Position numbers and translations under genes: made by a program. Under the pieces are notes generated by a model, which searched no databases, had not been told where the DNA came from, and saw only the letters and a program-made list of their open reading frames with translations. This document shows, piece after piece, positions 1 through 7,925 of a DNA stretch of 64,000 nucleotides. Numbering within the stretch: the first letter of the stretch is position 1; each line of letters starts with the position of its first letter. The stretch spans positions 515,678 through 579,677 of the forward strand of contig NZ_WJIE01000007.1 of assembly GCF_009649845.1 (NCBI RefSeq). The letters are read 5' to 3'. This DNA is from Polyangium spumosum. GTDB lineage: Bacteria > Myxococcota_A > Polyangia > Polyangiales > Polyangiaceae.

Positions 1-1328
1 GTCCCGCGGGTCCGGCCGGCGCCACCGGCGCGCAGGGCCCGCAAGGCTCCCAGGGTCCCGTCGGCCCCCAGGGCCCCGCCGGCTCGGCCAACATCAATGG
101 CACGACCAATACCATCGTCAAATTCACCGGCCCCACGACGGGCGGCAACTCGAGCATCACCGACGACGCCACCACGGTGACCACCACCGGCCGGTTCGAC
201 GTCACGGGCGGCGCCGGCACGGGTTACGACGCCGCCTCCATCGAGGTCCGCACGACGAACACGCCGAGGATCGCCTTCCACTGGCCAGGCGTCGTCGCCT
301 CGCAGCTCGGCATGGGCAACGACGGCGTCGTGCGCACGTACAACAACCCCGGCACGGGTTACGAGCAGTTCGCCGCCTCGAACATCCACGCGAACGGTTA
401 TCTGCGCGTGAACTCGGCCGCCGACACCGGCGGGAACCTGCGCTTCACCGCGGCGAACCCGTACATCGTCGCGAGCTCGTACGTCGTCGTCCCAGGCGGC
501 GCCTATTTCAATTCGGGCACCGTCTACTTCCAGGCGCAGGCCCAGTTCCGCGGCGGCATCCACAACGACAATGGCCCGTACCTGCAATACGACGGCGGCA
601 CCTCGAACATCAACTACTTCCCCGGCGTCATCGGCGTCGGCACCGCGAGCCCGGCCGAGCAGATCCACGCGACCGGCAACATCCGGGCCGACGGGATCGT
701 CTACTGGGGCAATGGCCTCACGCGCACCGAGACGAAAAACAACGCCGACGCGACGGGCTCCCGGAGCGGCTTCTTCGAGACCTCGGCCCCCGTGAACTAC
801 TACCCGAACGCCTCCGGGTGGCAGCACCTCATCGACGTGCGCCATTCGAATGGCGGCAACAACCACGCATTGCAGATCGGCGGCAGCTTCTTCGACCAGG
901 ACCTCTGGTATCGCAAGACGAACAACGCCGGCAACACGACCTGGCTGCAGCTCATCGGCCGCGGCCCGCGGCAATGCACCGCGCCATTCAACGCGATCGG
1001 CGCGACCACGACGACGACCCTCGGCGGCATCGCCCGCTCGAACACCATCTGCGCCACCACCTGGTTCGCCGCGCAGACCTTCAACAACGCGCAGAACGTC
1101 TGCGCCGCGCTCGGCGGGCACATCTCGACCTACAACGACCTCTACCGGCTCGCCCAGGCGAACGGCACGGGCTCCGTCCTCTTCAACGGCGACTGGATCG
1201 GCAACCGCTCCGGCGACGACGACGCGTACTGCATCAACTCGACGAACCTGACGAACTTCGAAGGGAACTGCGACAAGAACAACAGTCGCATCTTCCGCTG
1301 CGTCAACAGCTCCAATTACAATGAGTAA
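1..1328 (+). CDS. Collagen-stalked adhesin / tail-fibre-like protein (5' partial)
   Basis: The frame is open from the left edge, so the start lies outside the window; the GTG at 177 is only an internal codon. Codons from position 3 read as Gly-X-Y triplets (AGP, AGA, TGA, QGP), a collagen-like stalk of at least nine triplets. About 200 residues of beta-rich, Gly/Asn-rich fibre sequence follow. From about 735 there is a block (TETKNNADATGSRSGFFET, then WQHLIDVRHSN, GSFFDQDLWYRKTNN and TWLQLIG) that resembles receptor-binding tips of shufflon PilV pilins and phage tail fibres. The last ~100 residues contain several Cys (PRQC, NTIC, NVCAALGGH, YCIN, NCDKN, FRC) and look like a disulphide-stabilised lectin-type cap. 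A cell-surface adhesin is inferred. Its stop overlaps the start of the next gene by 8 bases, suggesting co-translation. Confidence 0.8.
   Translation, partial: PAGPAGATGAQGPQGSQGPVGPQGPAGSANINGTTNTIVKFTGPTTGGNSSITDDATTVTTTGRFDVTGGAGTGYDAASIEVRTTNTPRIAFHWPGVVASQLGMGNDGVVRTYNNPGTGYEQFAASNIHANGYLRVNSAADTGGNLRFTAANPYIVASSYVVVPGGAYFNSGTVYFQAQAQFRGGIHNDNGPYLQYDGGTSNINYFPGVIGVGTASPAEQIHATGNIRADGIVYWGNGLTRTETKNNADATGSRSGFFETSAPVNYYPNASGWQHLIDVRHSNGGNNHALQIGGSFFDQDLWYRKTNNAGNTTWLQLIGRGPRQCTAPFNAIGATTTTTLGGIARSNTICATTWFAAQTFNNAQNVCAALGGHISTYNDLYRLAQANGTGSVLFNGDWIGNRSGDDDAYCINSTNLTNFEGNCDKNNSRIFRCVNSSNYNE
3..98 (+). repeat. Collagen-like Gly-X-Y coding repeat
   Basis: Successive 9-base units encode Gly-X-Y triplets with Pro or Ala at X and Pro, Gln or Ala at Y. 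The repeat enters from outside the window, so the total number of triplets is unknown. Such tracts form trimeric rod-like stalks and often change in copy number. Confidence 0.8.
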
Positions 1329-1785
1329 AGGCGCCGGGCGCGCGAAGATCCCGATCCTCGTCGCGCTCGGAGGCCTCGTCGCGGCGGGCGCGGCGCTCCT
1401 GCTCCGGAACGGGCAGGGCGCGCCTCCCGAGCCCCCGGCGGCGAGACCCGTGACCGTCGATCAAGCGTTCGTCCCGGAGCGCCCCCGGAGCCCGACGCCG
1501 CCGCCGCCCGCGCCCCCCGCGGCCCCGACCCCCGCGGGCGCAGGCGTGGAAACCACGCGGCGGGTCATCGATCCGGCGCAGGTCTTCAACGAGCCCGGCG
1601 AGCCCCTCACGCCGCCCGAGATTCGTGTCGACGTCGAGGTCGACCCCCGCGGCGCCATGACCGCCGAGCCGCTGATCCCTCCCGTTCTCCAGGCCGACGT
1701 GGAGGTCGACCCCCGCGGCGCCATGACCGCCGAGCCGCTCACGCCGCCGGTCCTGGAAAACCCGGCCGAGCCCGCGCGCCGCTGA
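1321..1785 (+). CDS. Small membrane-anchored Pro-rich protein with internal repeat
   Basis: This 154-residue protein is not a recognised family. Residues ~9-30 (IPILVALGGLVAAGAALLL) form one membrane or uncleaved signal segment, followed by a Pro/Ala-rich stretch (PPPPAPPAAPTPAG). Near the C-terminus a unit DVEVDPRGAMTAEPL occurs twice in tandem; the two copies are almost identical at the DNA level (about 1631-1678 and 1697-1744). The start ATG lies 8 bases before the end of the adhesin gene, so the two are probably translationally coupled. It may be an anchor or partner of the adhesin; that role is inferred from position only. Confidence 0.6.
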   Translation: MSKGAGRAKIPILVALGGLVAAGAALLLRNGQGAPPEPPAARPVTVDQAFVPERPRSPTPPPPAPPAAPTPAGAGVETTRRVIDPAQVFNEPGEPLTPPEIRVDVEVDPRGAMTAEPLIPPVLQADVEVDPRGAMTAEPLTPPVLENPAEPARR

Positions 1786-1841
1786 CAGGCCCCGCCGAGC
1801 GGGCTTTCCTCGCGACCGACACGAGCGTAAAACGCCGCCCG

Positions 1842-3035
1842 ATGATCCCGAGGCCCCTCGCCCGTGCCCGCCGCCTGCCCGCGCTCGTCCTCTGCGCCGC
1901 GCTGGCCTGGGGCTGCGACCGCACCCCCGAGCTCGCGCGTGAGCACCTCGCGCGGGGCGACGCGGCCCTCGGCGCCGGCCGCTTCGCGCAGGCCCTCGCG
2001 GCGTACGGACACGCGCGCGAGCTCGCGCCCACGGATCCGGACGTGCAACGCGCCCTCATGCGCGCCAGGCTCCACCTCATCGCCGAGAGCGCCGCGCGGA
2101 TCGCCCCCGAGGCCATCGAGGACGCGCGTTACGAGGCCGAGCTGCTCTTCGAGACCGACAAACCTCGCGCGCCCGTGTACCTGACCGCGCTCGGCAACAT
2201 CCTGGCCCGGCAGGGCGACGCCGAGGGGGCGAAGATGAAGTTCGCCGAGGCGCTCGTGATCGACCCGAAATCGCCGCTCGCGCACACGGCGCTCGGGCTC
2301 GTGCTCATGAGCCGCAAGGAGGACGCCGCGCGCGGGAAGGCCGAGTTCCAGGCCGCGCTCGCCGTGAAGCCGGACGCCGCCGGGGCGCTCGTGGGCCTCG
2401 GGCAGCTCGAGCTCGCCGACGGCGATTTCGCGGGCGCCGCGGGGCACCTCGAGGCGGCGCTCCAGGTCGCGGAGAGCTTCGAGGCGCGCCTCGCCCTCGG
2501 CAGCGCGCGGGCGAAGCAGGGCAAGCCCATGGACGCCATCCGGCATTTCCAGCGCGCCGCCGAGCTCGACCCGAAGAGCGCCGAGGCCGTTGGTTCGCTC
2601 GGACAGGCGCTGCTCGGCGCGGGCAAGGTCGAGGAGGCGGAGCGCGCGCTCCGGGCCGCCGCGCAGATGCGGCCGGATCCGGAGACACGAAATGCGCTCG
2701 GCTTCGCGCTCGTGCGGCAAAAGAAGGCGGCGGCCGCGCTCGACGTCTTCCGCGGCGTGCTCGGGGACGAGCCCGCCTCGGCGCCCGCGCTGCTCGGCGC
2801 GGGCGTCGCGAGCGAGGAGCTCGGGCAAAAGGAGCAGGCCCTCGCCCATTATCAGAGGCTGCTCGCGCTCCCGCCGGGCGGCCTCGACGGGCGCATGCTC
2901 GCCGACCTGCAAAGACAAGCGCAGAGCCGCGTCGCGGAGCTCTCGGCCACGCCGCCGGCCGCCGCCGGATCGGCCTCGGCGGGCTTGGCGCCATTGCGAC
3001 TGGATGCAAAGCGGAGCCTGGAGAGGCCTTTCTAA
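1842..3035 (+). CDS. TPR-repeat protein, probably secreted or lipid-anchored
   Basis: 397 residues. The N-terminus has a basic stretch, a hydrophobic core (ALVLCAALAWGC) and a Cys at about residue 25, a weak lipobox (Trp at -2 is unusual). The rest is a series of TPR units, for example ARGDAALGAGRFAQALAAYGHARELAPTDPDV, where paired helices repeat every 34 residues, continuing to about residue 350. TPR proteins are scaffolds for protein-protein contact. It starts 56 bp after the previous gene and ends 48 bp before the selenoprotein gene on the same strand, so a shared transcript is possible. No catalytic domain is visible. Confidence 0.75.
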   Translation: MIPRPLARARRLPALVLCAALAWGCDRTPELAREHLARGDAALGAGRFAQALAAYGHARELAPTDPDVQRALMRARLHLIAESAARIAPEAIEDARYEAELLFETDKPRAPVYLTALGNILARQGDAEGAKMKFAEALVIDPKSPLAHTALGLVLMSRKEDAARGKAEFQAALAVKPDAAGALVGLGQLELADGDFAGAAGHLEAALQVAESFEARLALGSARAKQGKPMDAIRHFQRAAELDPKSAEAVGSLGQALLGAGKVEEAERALRAAAQMRPDPETRNALGFALVRQKKAAAALDVFRGVLGDEPASAPALLGAGVASEELGQKEQALAHYQRLLALPPGGLDGRMLADLQRQAQSRVAELSATPPAAAGSASAGLAPLRLDAKRSLERPF

Positions 3036-3083
3036 ACGAAAAGGGATCGACGGCAGGGTCGCGAACATGGTAAGCAACCCGGC

Positions 3084-3734
3084 ATGTCCCGAACGAAGAA
3101 GGTCCTGGTTTCGGTCGCAGCGCTCCTCGTGGCGGCGGGCGCGGTCGTCGTGGGGTGGATCGGGCCGCGCAACGTCATTGGCATGTTGCGGTACGACCAG
3201 CGTGAAGAGGGGCGGCTCGCGGTCGGCGACGCGGCCCCCGACGTGGAGCTCGTCTCGCTCGGCGAGGGGCGGCGGGAGAAGCTCTCCGCGTACATCGGGG
3301 AGAAGCCGCTCGTCCTGATCTTCGGCAGCTTCACATGACCGCCCTTCCGGCGCTCGGTCGAGCGCCTCGAGGCGATGTTCGGGCGATATGGCAAGAGCGC
3401 CCGTTTCCTCACGGTCTACATCAAGGAGGCCCACCCGACCGACGAATGGCAGATGGACGTGAACGAGAAACACAACGTCTGCTACCCGCAGCCGCGGAGC
3501 ACCGAGAGCCGCGTGGCCATCGCCGCCGACTTCGTGAAGCGCTTCGAATACGACATTCCGCTCCTCGTGGATCCGATCGAGAACCCCGCGAACGCGGCCT
3601 ATGCGGCCTGGCCGGAGCGGCTCTACGTGATCGACGAGAAGGGGGCCATCGTTTACAAGGGCGGGATGGGGCCGTTCGAGTTTCACCCGGAGGAGGTGGA
3701 GACCTGGCTCGCCCGGCGGTTCCCGGGGGATTGA
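3084..3734 (+). CDS. Iodothyronine deiodinase-like selenoprotein (in-frame TGA = Sec)
   Basis: Conventional translation gives two fragments, 3084-3338 and 3375-3734, but they are in one frame separated by a single TGA at 3336-3338. Read through, the product is 216 residues with selenocysteine at position 85 in GSFT-U-PPFRR. This is the active-site motif of the deiodinase family (GSxTUPxF) on a thioredoxin fold. Other family features follow in order: FLTVYIKEAHPTDEW, IPLLVDPIENPANAAYAAWPERLY and YKGGMGPFEFHPEEV. Residues 7-26 form one N-terminal membrane segment, as in vertebrate deiodinases. A SECIS-like hairpin begins 11 bases after the TGA. Thiol-dependent reductive chemistry at selenium is expected from the family; the natural substrate in a bacterium is unknown and need not be thyroid hormone. 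No sel genes are in this window. Confidence 0.88.
3336..3366 (+). promoter_or_regulatory. Sec codon TGA with bacterial SECIS-like hairpin
   Basis: TGA is at 3336-3338. After a 10-base spacer there is a perfect 7-bp stem, GGCGCTC (3349-3355) with GAGCGCC (3360-3366), closed by the loop GGTC (3356-3359). The UGA-to-loop distance of 17 bases is in the range of bacterial SECIS elements, and the GGUC loop also occurs in the Escherichia coli fdhF element that binds SelB. The stem lies inside the coding sequence and is read through as part of the protein. Confidence 0.8.
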
Positions 3735-3762
3735 TTCCAGCTCACCGGCGTCGAGATAGGTC

Positions 3763-3963
3763 TCAGAGCTCGGAGAGCTTTTTCCCGCCCGAGGCCTGCT
3801 CCTCGATCGCGGGAGGCGGCGGCGGTGGCGGCGGCGGCATACCGGGGAACATGCCCGCGCCGAGCACGAGGGCAATCCGGCCCATGGAACGGAACGAATA
3901 CAAAAGGCGACGGACGAAGCGTCGCCAGGCCCTCCTGCGAGGGCTGGGGTCCCGAGGCGACAT
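3763..3963 (-). CDS. Small Pro-rich hypothetical protein
   Basis: 66 residues: an Arg-rich start (SPRRRAWRRFVRRLLYSFRS), a short hydrophobic stretch (MGRIALVLGAGMFPGM), a run of nine prolines, and a charged tail ending in KKLSEL. I chose this ATG over longer frames because AAAGGAGA lies just upstream. No family is recognised. It runs convergently to the selenoprotein gene, ending 28 bp away, and is 52 bp downstream of another small minus-strand gene that may share its transcript. Confidence 0.55.
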   Translation of the reverse strand: MSPRDPSPRRRAWRRFVRRLLYSFRSMGRIALVLGAGMFPGMPPPPPPPPPAIEEQASGGKKLSEL

Positions 3964-4015
3964 CGCTTTCTCCTTTGCTGATGAATCGAGAGGCCACGCG
4001 AGAGGGCCCTCGAAT

Positions 4016-4348
4016 TCAGCAAAGGAGCGCGCAATGCAAAAGCCAGCGTTCGGCGGGGACGGGGACGGACGAGGCGTCCGGAGCGGTCGCGGCGAGCGGC
4101 TCTGTCCGGACGAACGAGGGCACCTTCCTGGGCGGGGCTTCGACCTCGGCCCGGGGCGCCTCGACGTGTCTCGGCGCGACCTCGGGCGCGGCTCGGGCGA
4201 CCTGCGCGGCGGCCCTCGTGTACGCGACGACGAGCACCGTGTCGACCACGGCCGGCGCAGAACGCGCCGGCGCGGCCGGGAGCAGCAGCACGAGGCAGGC
4301 GAGCAGCACGCGGAGCGCGCGCACGATTCGCCAGGGGTGCCGATGCAT
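4016..4348 (-). CDS. Small secreted hypothetical protein
   Basis: 110 residues when started at the ATG at 4348, which puts a standard signal peptide at the N-terminus (RIVRALRVLLACLVLLLPAAPARSA, cleavage likely after ARSA). The mature part is Ala/Val/Pro-rich (PEVAPRHVEAPRAEVEAPP) and ends in a Cys-containing tail (LLHCALLC). No conserved domain is recognised. It is divergent from the PhyH-type gene that begins 92 bp away. The weak ribosome-binding sequence makes the exact start uncertain. Confidence 0.45.
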   Translation of the reverse strand: MHRHPWRIVRALRVLLACLVLLLPAAPARSAPAVVDTVLVVAYTRAAAQVARAAPEVAPRHVEAPRAEVEAPPRKVPSFVRTEPLAATAPDASSVPVPAERWLLHCALLC

Positions 4349-4440
4349 GGGCCGCAGCCTAAGGCGCGCGCCGGCCCCGCGCAATGCCGGCCGCGCACGA
4401 GCCATGGACAGCCGGGCGCGGGAGGGCTACGAGGTTCCGC

Positions 4441-5289
4441 ATGCCCCGGCCCATCGCCCCCTCCGAGCGCCGTGACGCCTTCGAGCGCGACGGTTTCCTC
4501 GTCCTGCCCGGGTTCGTCTCGGTCGACGCGTGTGAGGCCCTCCGGCGCCGCGTCGAGGAGATGGTCCGAGACTTCGACCCGGAGGCGCACCGCTCGGTCT
4601 TCAGCACCCACGAGCAGACGCGCACCTCCGACGCGTATTTCCTCGAATCGGGCGGCGAGATCCGCTTCTTCTTCGAGGAGGGCGCGCTCGATCCGGAGGG
4701 CCGCCTGCGCGTGCCCAGGGACCGGGCGCTCAACAAGATCGGCCACGCGATGCACGACCTCGATCCGGTCTTCGATCGATTCTCGCGCACGCCCGCCCTC
4801 GCGGCGCTCTCGGCCGAGCTCGGCCTCGCGCGACCGGTCCTAATTCAATCGATGTACATCTTCAAGCAGCCCCACATCGGCGGCGAGGTGGTCTGTCACC
4901 AGGACGCGACGTTCCTCTACACCGATCCCGTCACCGTCACCGGCTTCTGGTTCGCGCTGGAGGACGCCACGATCGAGAATGGCTGCTTGTGGGCCGTGCC
5001 CGGCGGACACCGGCAGGGGCTCAAGAAGCGTTTCTTGCGGGACGGGCGCGGAGGGACGCGCTTCGAGGTGCTCGACGAGGCGCCGCTCGTCGAGGACGGC
5101 GCGACTCCTCTGGAGGTCCCGGCCGGCACGCTGGTCGTGCTCCACGGCCTGCTCCCGCATCGAAGCGCGGAGAACCGCTCGGGGCGGTCGAGGCACGCCT
5201 ACGCCGTGCACGTCGTCGATGCGGACGCGTATTACCCCGAGGACAACTGGCTCCTGCGCCCCGACCTGCCTTTGCGTGGTTTTTCCTGA
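4441..5289 (+). CDS. Phytanoyl-CoA dioxygenase (PhyH) family Fe(II)/2-oxoglutarate oxygenase
   Basis: 282 residues, normal for the family. The facial triad is visible: His153 and Asp155 in CHQDATF, and His240 in LLPHRSAEN, with a following Arg (RSGRSRHAY) suited to bind 2-oxoglutarate. The N-terminal FERDGFLVLPGFVS is the usual opening of PhyH proteins. The family hydroxylates small molecules or CoA esters using Fe(II), O2 and 2-oxoglutarate; the substrate cannot be told from sequence. I chose the ATG at 4441, preceded by GAGG, over the ATG at 4384, which adds 19 residues without homology. It ends 4 bp from the convergent gene at 5294. Confidence 0.85.
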   Translation: MPRPIAPSERRDAFERDGFLVLPGFVSVDACEALRRRVEEMVRDFDPEAHRSVFSTHEQTRTSDAYFLESGGEIRFFFEEGALDPEGRLRVPRDRALNKIGHAMHDLDPVFDRFSRTPALAALSAELGLARPVLIQSMYIFKQPHIGGEVVCHQDATFLYTDPVTVTGFWFALEDATIENGCLWAVPGGHRQGLKKRFLRDGRGGTRFEVLDEAPLVEDGATPLEVPAGTLVVLHGLLPHRSAENRSGRSRHAYAVHVVDADAYYPEDNWLLRPDLPLRGFS

Positions 5290-5293
5290 TGGA

Positions 5294-6547
5294 TCAGGGA
5301 TCCGGCCACAGATTCAACTGCGGATCCGGCCAGCGGAACGGGTTCTGCGTCGCGTTCGCGTTCGCGAAATCGTTCTGGCACGAGGTGATGTTGTTCGGCT
5401 GGTTCAGCAGCGTCCAGAACGAGGCGCAGACGTTCTGCGAGATGAAGGACCGGCACTCCTCCATCGTGTGCTCGCCCGGCTTCGGCTTGCCGTAGTAGGC
5501 TTGCACGAAATTCCAGGCGATCTCCTGCATGTCGGCCGCAGGCTCGGCAGCGACGCCCGCGGGGACGGCCGCGCCGACCGGCGAGGCGCGGAAGATCGAC
5601 GCGTACGTGACGAGCGAGAGGTAATACACGCCGAGCGGCGTCATGTGCACGTTGTCGCTGAAGATCATGTCGAGCTTCTGCGACGTCCCGCCCGTGATGC
5701 CAGCCACCTCGTCGTTCAGGATGCGCTCCACGAGGTCCACGAGCGCCGCGCCCGCGGGCAACGTCTCCACGCGATCGGCCCGCCCCTCGGCCTCGAGCGA
5801 GAGGTTCACCTTCGTCGCCACGCACTCCCACGCGTAGAGCGCGTTCTTCTCGTGGCCGATCCACGTCTGCGGGGCATTCTTGTCGACGTCGAGCCAGCTA
5901 TGGTAAAAGAGCGTGCGCCCGGCCGGGTTCCCGTCGATCAGCCGATCGTGGTAATGGCGCAGGAAGCCGAACGTGTCCTCCCACCAGATCGTGCCGAGGA
6001 CGTCGTGCCGCTCCGTGATCACGAGGGTATCGTAGAGCTCGCCGGGCCCGAGCGTCTTCGGGGAGAGCAGCTCCTCGATCACGTTCATGTCGCTGCCGTC
6101 GCGGTTCTTCCCGGTCGAGTATCCGGGCCAGCCCGGCGCGTCGAAGCTCCCGCCCTTGGTCCGCACCCGGATGGGCGAGCCGATCCCGATCTGCTCGTTG
6201 AAATTGAAATCCTTCCCGAGGCTCTGCGCGATGCTCAGCACGTAGTCGGGCAAGGGATTGTCCGTGAGGCTGTGCCCGGAGAGGAACATCCGCGCCGACG
6301 CGCGCCCCTCGAGGCCCACGCCGCCGCCCACGCCGCCCACGCCGCCCACGCCGCCCGCGCCGCCCGCGCCGCCGCCGCCCACGCCGCCGCTGCCGCCCGC
6401 GCCGCCATTACCTCCGGCGCCCGTGCCGCCCGCGCCGCCGGGATTCGACGACGACGCATCATCCGAGCATCCGGACGCGGCGCACACCGCCGCCATGCCC
6501 GAAAGCACGAGCGGCATCCAAAGGCTCCTCCACCCACGCTGATTCAT
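5294..6547 (-). CDS. GDSL/SGNH-like lipoprotein with Gly-rich linker
   Basis: 417 residues. The ATG at 6547 has GGAGG upstream. The N-terminus is a lipoprotein signal (VLSGMAAVCAASGC). About 40 residues of nearly pure Gly/Ala/Val linker come next, then a globular domain. That domain starts with FLSGHSLTDNPLP, which resembles block I of SGNH hydrolases but with GHSL in place of GDSL, and has DNVHMTPLG near the C-terminal third, resembling block V (DxxH). These would supply Ser and Asp/His of the catalytic triad. Trp/His-rich stretches (ERHDVLGTIWWEDT) are unusual for the family. An extracellular lipid-anchored hydrolase is the best guess; the substrate is unknown. Confidence 0.65.
   Translation of the reverse strand: MNQRGWRSLWMPLVLSGMAAVCAASGCSDDASSSNPGGAGGTGAGGNGGAGGSGGVGGGGAGGAGGVGGVGGVGGGVGLEGRASARMFLSGHSLTDNPLPDYVLSIAQSLGKDFNFNEQIGIGSPIRVRTKGGSFDAPGWPGYSTGKNRDGSDMNVIEELLSPKTLGPGELYDTLVITERHDVLGTIWWEDTFGFLRHYHDRLIDGNPAGRTLFYHSWLDVDKNAPQTWIGHEKNALYAWECVATKVNLSLEAEGRADRVETLPAGAALVDLVERILNDEVAGITGGTSQKLDMIFSDNVHMTPLGVYYLSLVTYASIFRASPVGAAVPAGVAAEPAADMQEIAWNFVQAYYGKPKPGEHTMEECRSFISQNVCASFWTLLNQPNNITSCQNDFANANATQNPFRWPDPQLNLWPDP
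6319..6441 (-). repeat. Low-complexity Gly-rich coding repeat
   Basis: GCC/GCG-rich microsatellite-like DNA encoding Gly-Gly-Ala, Gly-Gly-Val and Gly-Gly-Thr units on the minus strand. It is the flexible linker between the lipid anchor and the hydrolase-like domain and is likely to vary in length between strains. Confidence 0.75.
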
Positions 6548-6640
6548 GACTTCCTCCAGGAAAAGCAAGCTCCGTAGCGACCCGTACGAGTCCTAACGGC
6601 GATTGCCATTCCCTGTCAAGGAGCAGCGAAGGCGGGGCGC

Positions 6641-7219
6641 CTACCGCTTTCGTTTTCGCTTCTCGCCGAGCACCACGCGCTTCGTGGCGAGGTACGCCTC
6701 CGCGTCCACCTTCTCGCCGTGCGCCCAGCTCGTCATGAGCGGCACCACCTCGTCGTCCCAGGGATCGGCGAGCCTCAGGCGCACGAAATCGGCATACAGC
6801 GCCGACAGGGACGTCTCCAGGTCCTCGAGCAGCATCATGCGCTCGTAGAAGACCTCGTGTTTCTCGTCGTTCTTCTTGAGCTGCGTGGGCAACTTGAGGC
6901 CCGAGAGCGCCAGCGAATCGGCCTTGAGGGTCCAGGTGAACTCGCGATCCCCGCGCACGAGGCGCATCTTGGCCTCCTTCGGCAGCTTGCCCTGCCGCAG
7001 CGCCTCCTTCGCCTCGGGCGACGAGGCCGGGATCGCCCCCTTGAGCCGGCTCTCCTCTTTCTCCAGCACCAGCGTGATCTGCGCCTCCAGCCACATCGAG
7101 ACCGGATCGGCGCCCGTCGGCTCGAGGTTCGTCTCCTGCACCTCGCTCTCGAACCAGAGCCAAACCACGAATTCACGCCCCATGAAGCGGCGCCCTTCGA
7201 TGACGTCCAGGAGCTCCAT
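6641..7219 (-). CDS. RdgC-associated hypothetical protein
   Basis: 192 residues. It begins with MELLDVIEGRRFMGREFVVWLWFESE, a conserved opening in proteins encoded next to short RdgC-like proteins, and ends in a very basic tail (GEKRKRKR). Its ATG overlaps the stop of the upstream gene in an ATGA, so the two are translationally coupled and probably act together. No catalytic motif is visible. A DNA-binding or recombination-accessory role is inferred from the partner and the basic tail. Confidence 0.6.
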   Translation of the reverse strand: MELLDVIEGRRFMGREFVVWLWFESEVQETNLEPTGADPVSMWLEAQITLVLEKEESRLKGAIPASSPEAKEALRQGKLPKEAKMRLVRGDREFTWTLKADSLALSGLKLPTQLKKNDEKHEVFYERMMLLEDLETSLSALYADFVRLRLADPWDDEVVPLMTSWAHGEKVDAEAYLATKRVVLGEKRKRKR

Positions 7220-7863
7220 CAGCGCGCCTCCTCTTCCAATCGGGCGAGGGTCATCGGCTCGAGCCCGGCGAACGCCCGCACCTCCTTGGCGTCGAGGCCG
7301 AGGCGCTCGGCGGCCGTGCCCGGGCTCTCGGGCACGAGGTCGACCTTGAACGTCCTCTTGAAGAGATCGTCGAGCAGGGCCGCGATACGCTCGGATTGGC
7401 TGTACAGGTGGAGCACGTTCGTCCGCAGGTTCCAGACGACGTCGTAACTCTTCAAGGAAGGCACGAGCTGGCGGCGGAGCTTGCGCACCACCATCGTCTT
7501 CAAATCGGCCTTCGCCTGCCGGCCGAGGCGCTCGAGCCCCTTCTTCGCGAGCAGCGCCTGCTCGGCGTCGCGCAGGTGCGTCTTCAAGAGCGGACCGGGG
7601 ATGACCCAGCGATCGAGGCGCAGGCCGAGACAAACGTACTCGTTGTAAAAGACCTTCTCGTGATCGAGGTCCGTGTCGAAAGGATCCTCGATGCTGGCCC
7701 AGCCCGCGCCCTCGTTTTTCTCGTCGTCCGGCGAGAGGGGCTGGAAGGCGTTGGCACGGATGCGCTTCAACGTCGTCCCGGGAACATCGTCGGGGATGTC
7801 ACCGGTGACGTAGAAGCGCGAGAACGTGAGGCTACCGCGGAGCGCACCCAAGGTGGCGCCCAT
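7219..7863 (-). CDS. RdgC-like recombination-associated protein
   Basis: 214 residues. The order of features resembles RdgC: an N-terminal strand with FSRFYV, then FQPLSPDDEKNEGAGWASIEDPFDTDL, then VCLGLRLDRWVIPGPLLKTHL and a helical C-terminus. RdgC forms a ring on double-stranded DNA and restrains RecA. Escherichia coli RdgC is about 300 residues, so this protein is short; the missing part may be supplied by the coupled downstream gene. It is convergent to nothing and follows the XRE gene on the same strand after a hairpin that may separate them. Confidence 0.65.
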   Translation of the reverse strand: MGATLGALRGSLTFSRFYVTGDIPDDVPGTTLKRIRANAFQPLSPDDEKNEGAGWASIEDPFDTDLDHEKVFYNEYVCLGLRLDRWVIPGPLLKTHLRDAEQALLAKKGLERLGRQAKADLKTMVVRKLRRQLVPSLKSYDVVWNLRTNVLHLYSQSERIAALLDDLFKRTFKVDLVPESPGTAAERLGLDAKEVRAFAGLEPMTLARLEEEAR

Positions 7864-7898
7864 CTACGAAATTCACCGCGCGGACGCAAGAAATTCTT

Positions 7899-7921
7899 CC
7901 GTCCCGCCCCCCCCGGGACGG
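7899..7921 (-). terminator. Strong hairpin between XRE and RdgC-like genes
   Basis: CCGTCCC (7899-7905) pairs perfectly with GGGACGG (7915-7921) across a 9-base C-rich loop. On the minus strand it lies just after the stop of the XRE gene. The following bases are A/T-rich but not a clear U-run, so termination is plausible rather than certain. Confidence 0.45.
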
Positions 7922-7925
7922 CTTC

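Noticed and set aside
3336..3338. TGA as a nonsense mutation making the deiodinase-like gene a pseudogene
   Set aside because: Both sides stay in frame, all family motifs are intact, the TGA is exactly at the Sec position and a SECIS-like hairpin follows.
1461..4034. 857-codon minus-strand frame
   Set aside because: Antisense shadow of the TPR and selenoprotein genes with biased composition and no motifs.
7219..7221. Frameshift splitting one RdgC gene
   Set aside because: The downstream gene has its own conserved start in an ATGA overlap, a common form of translational coupling.
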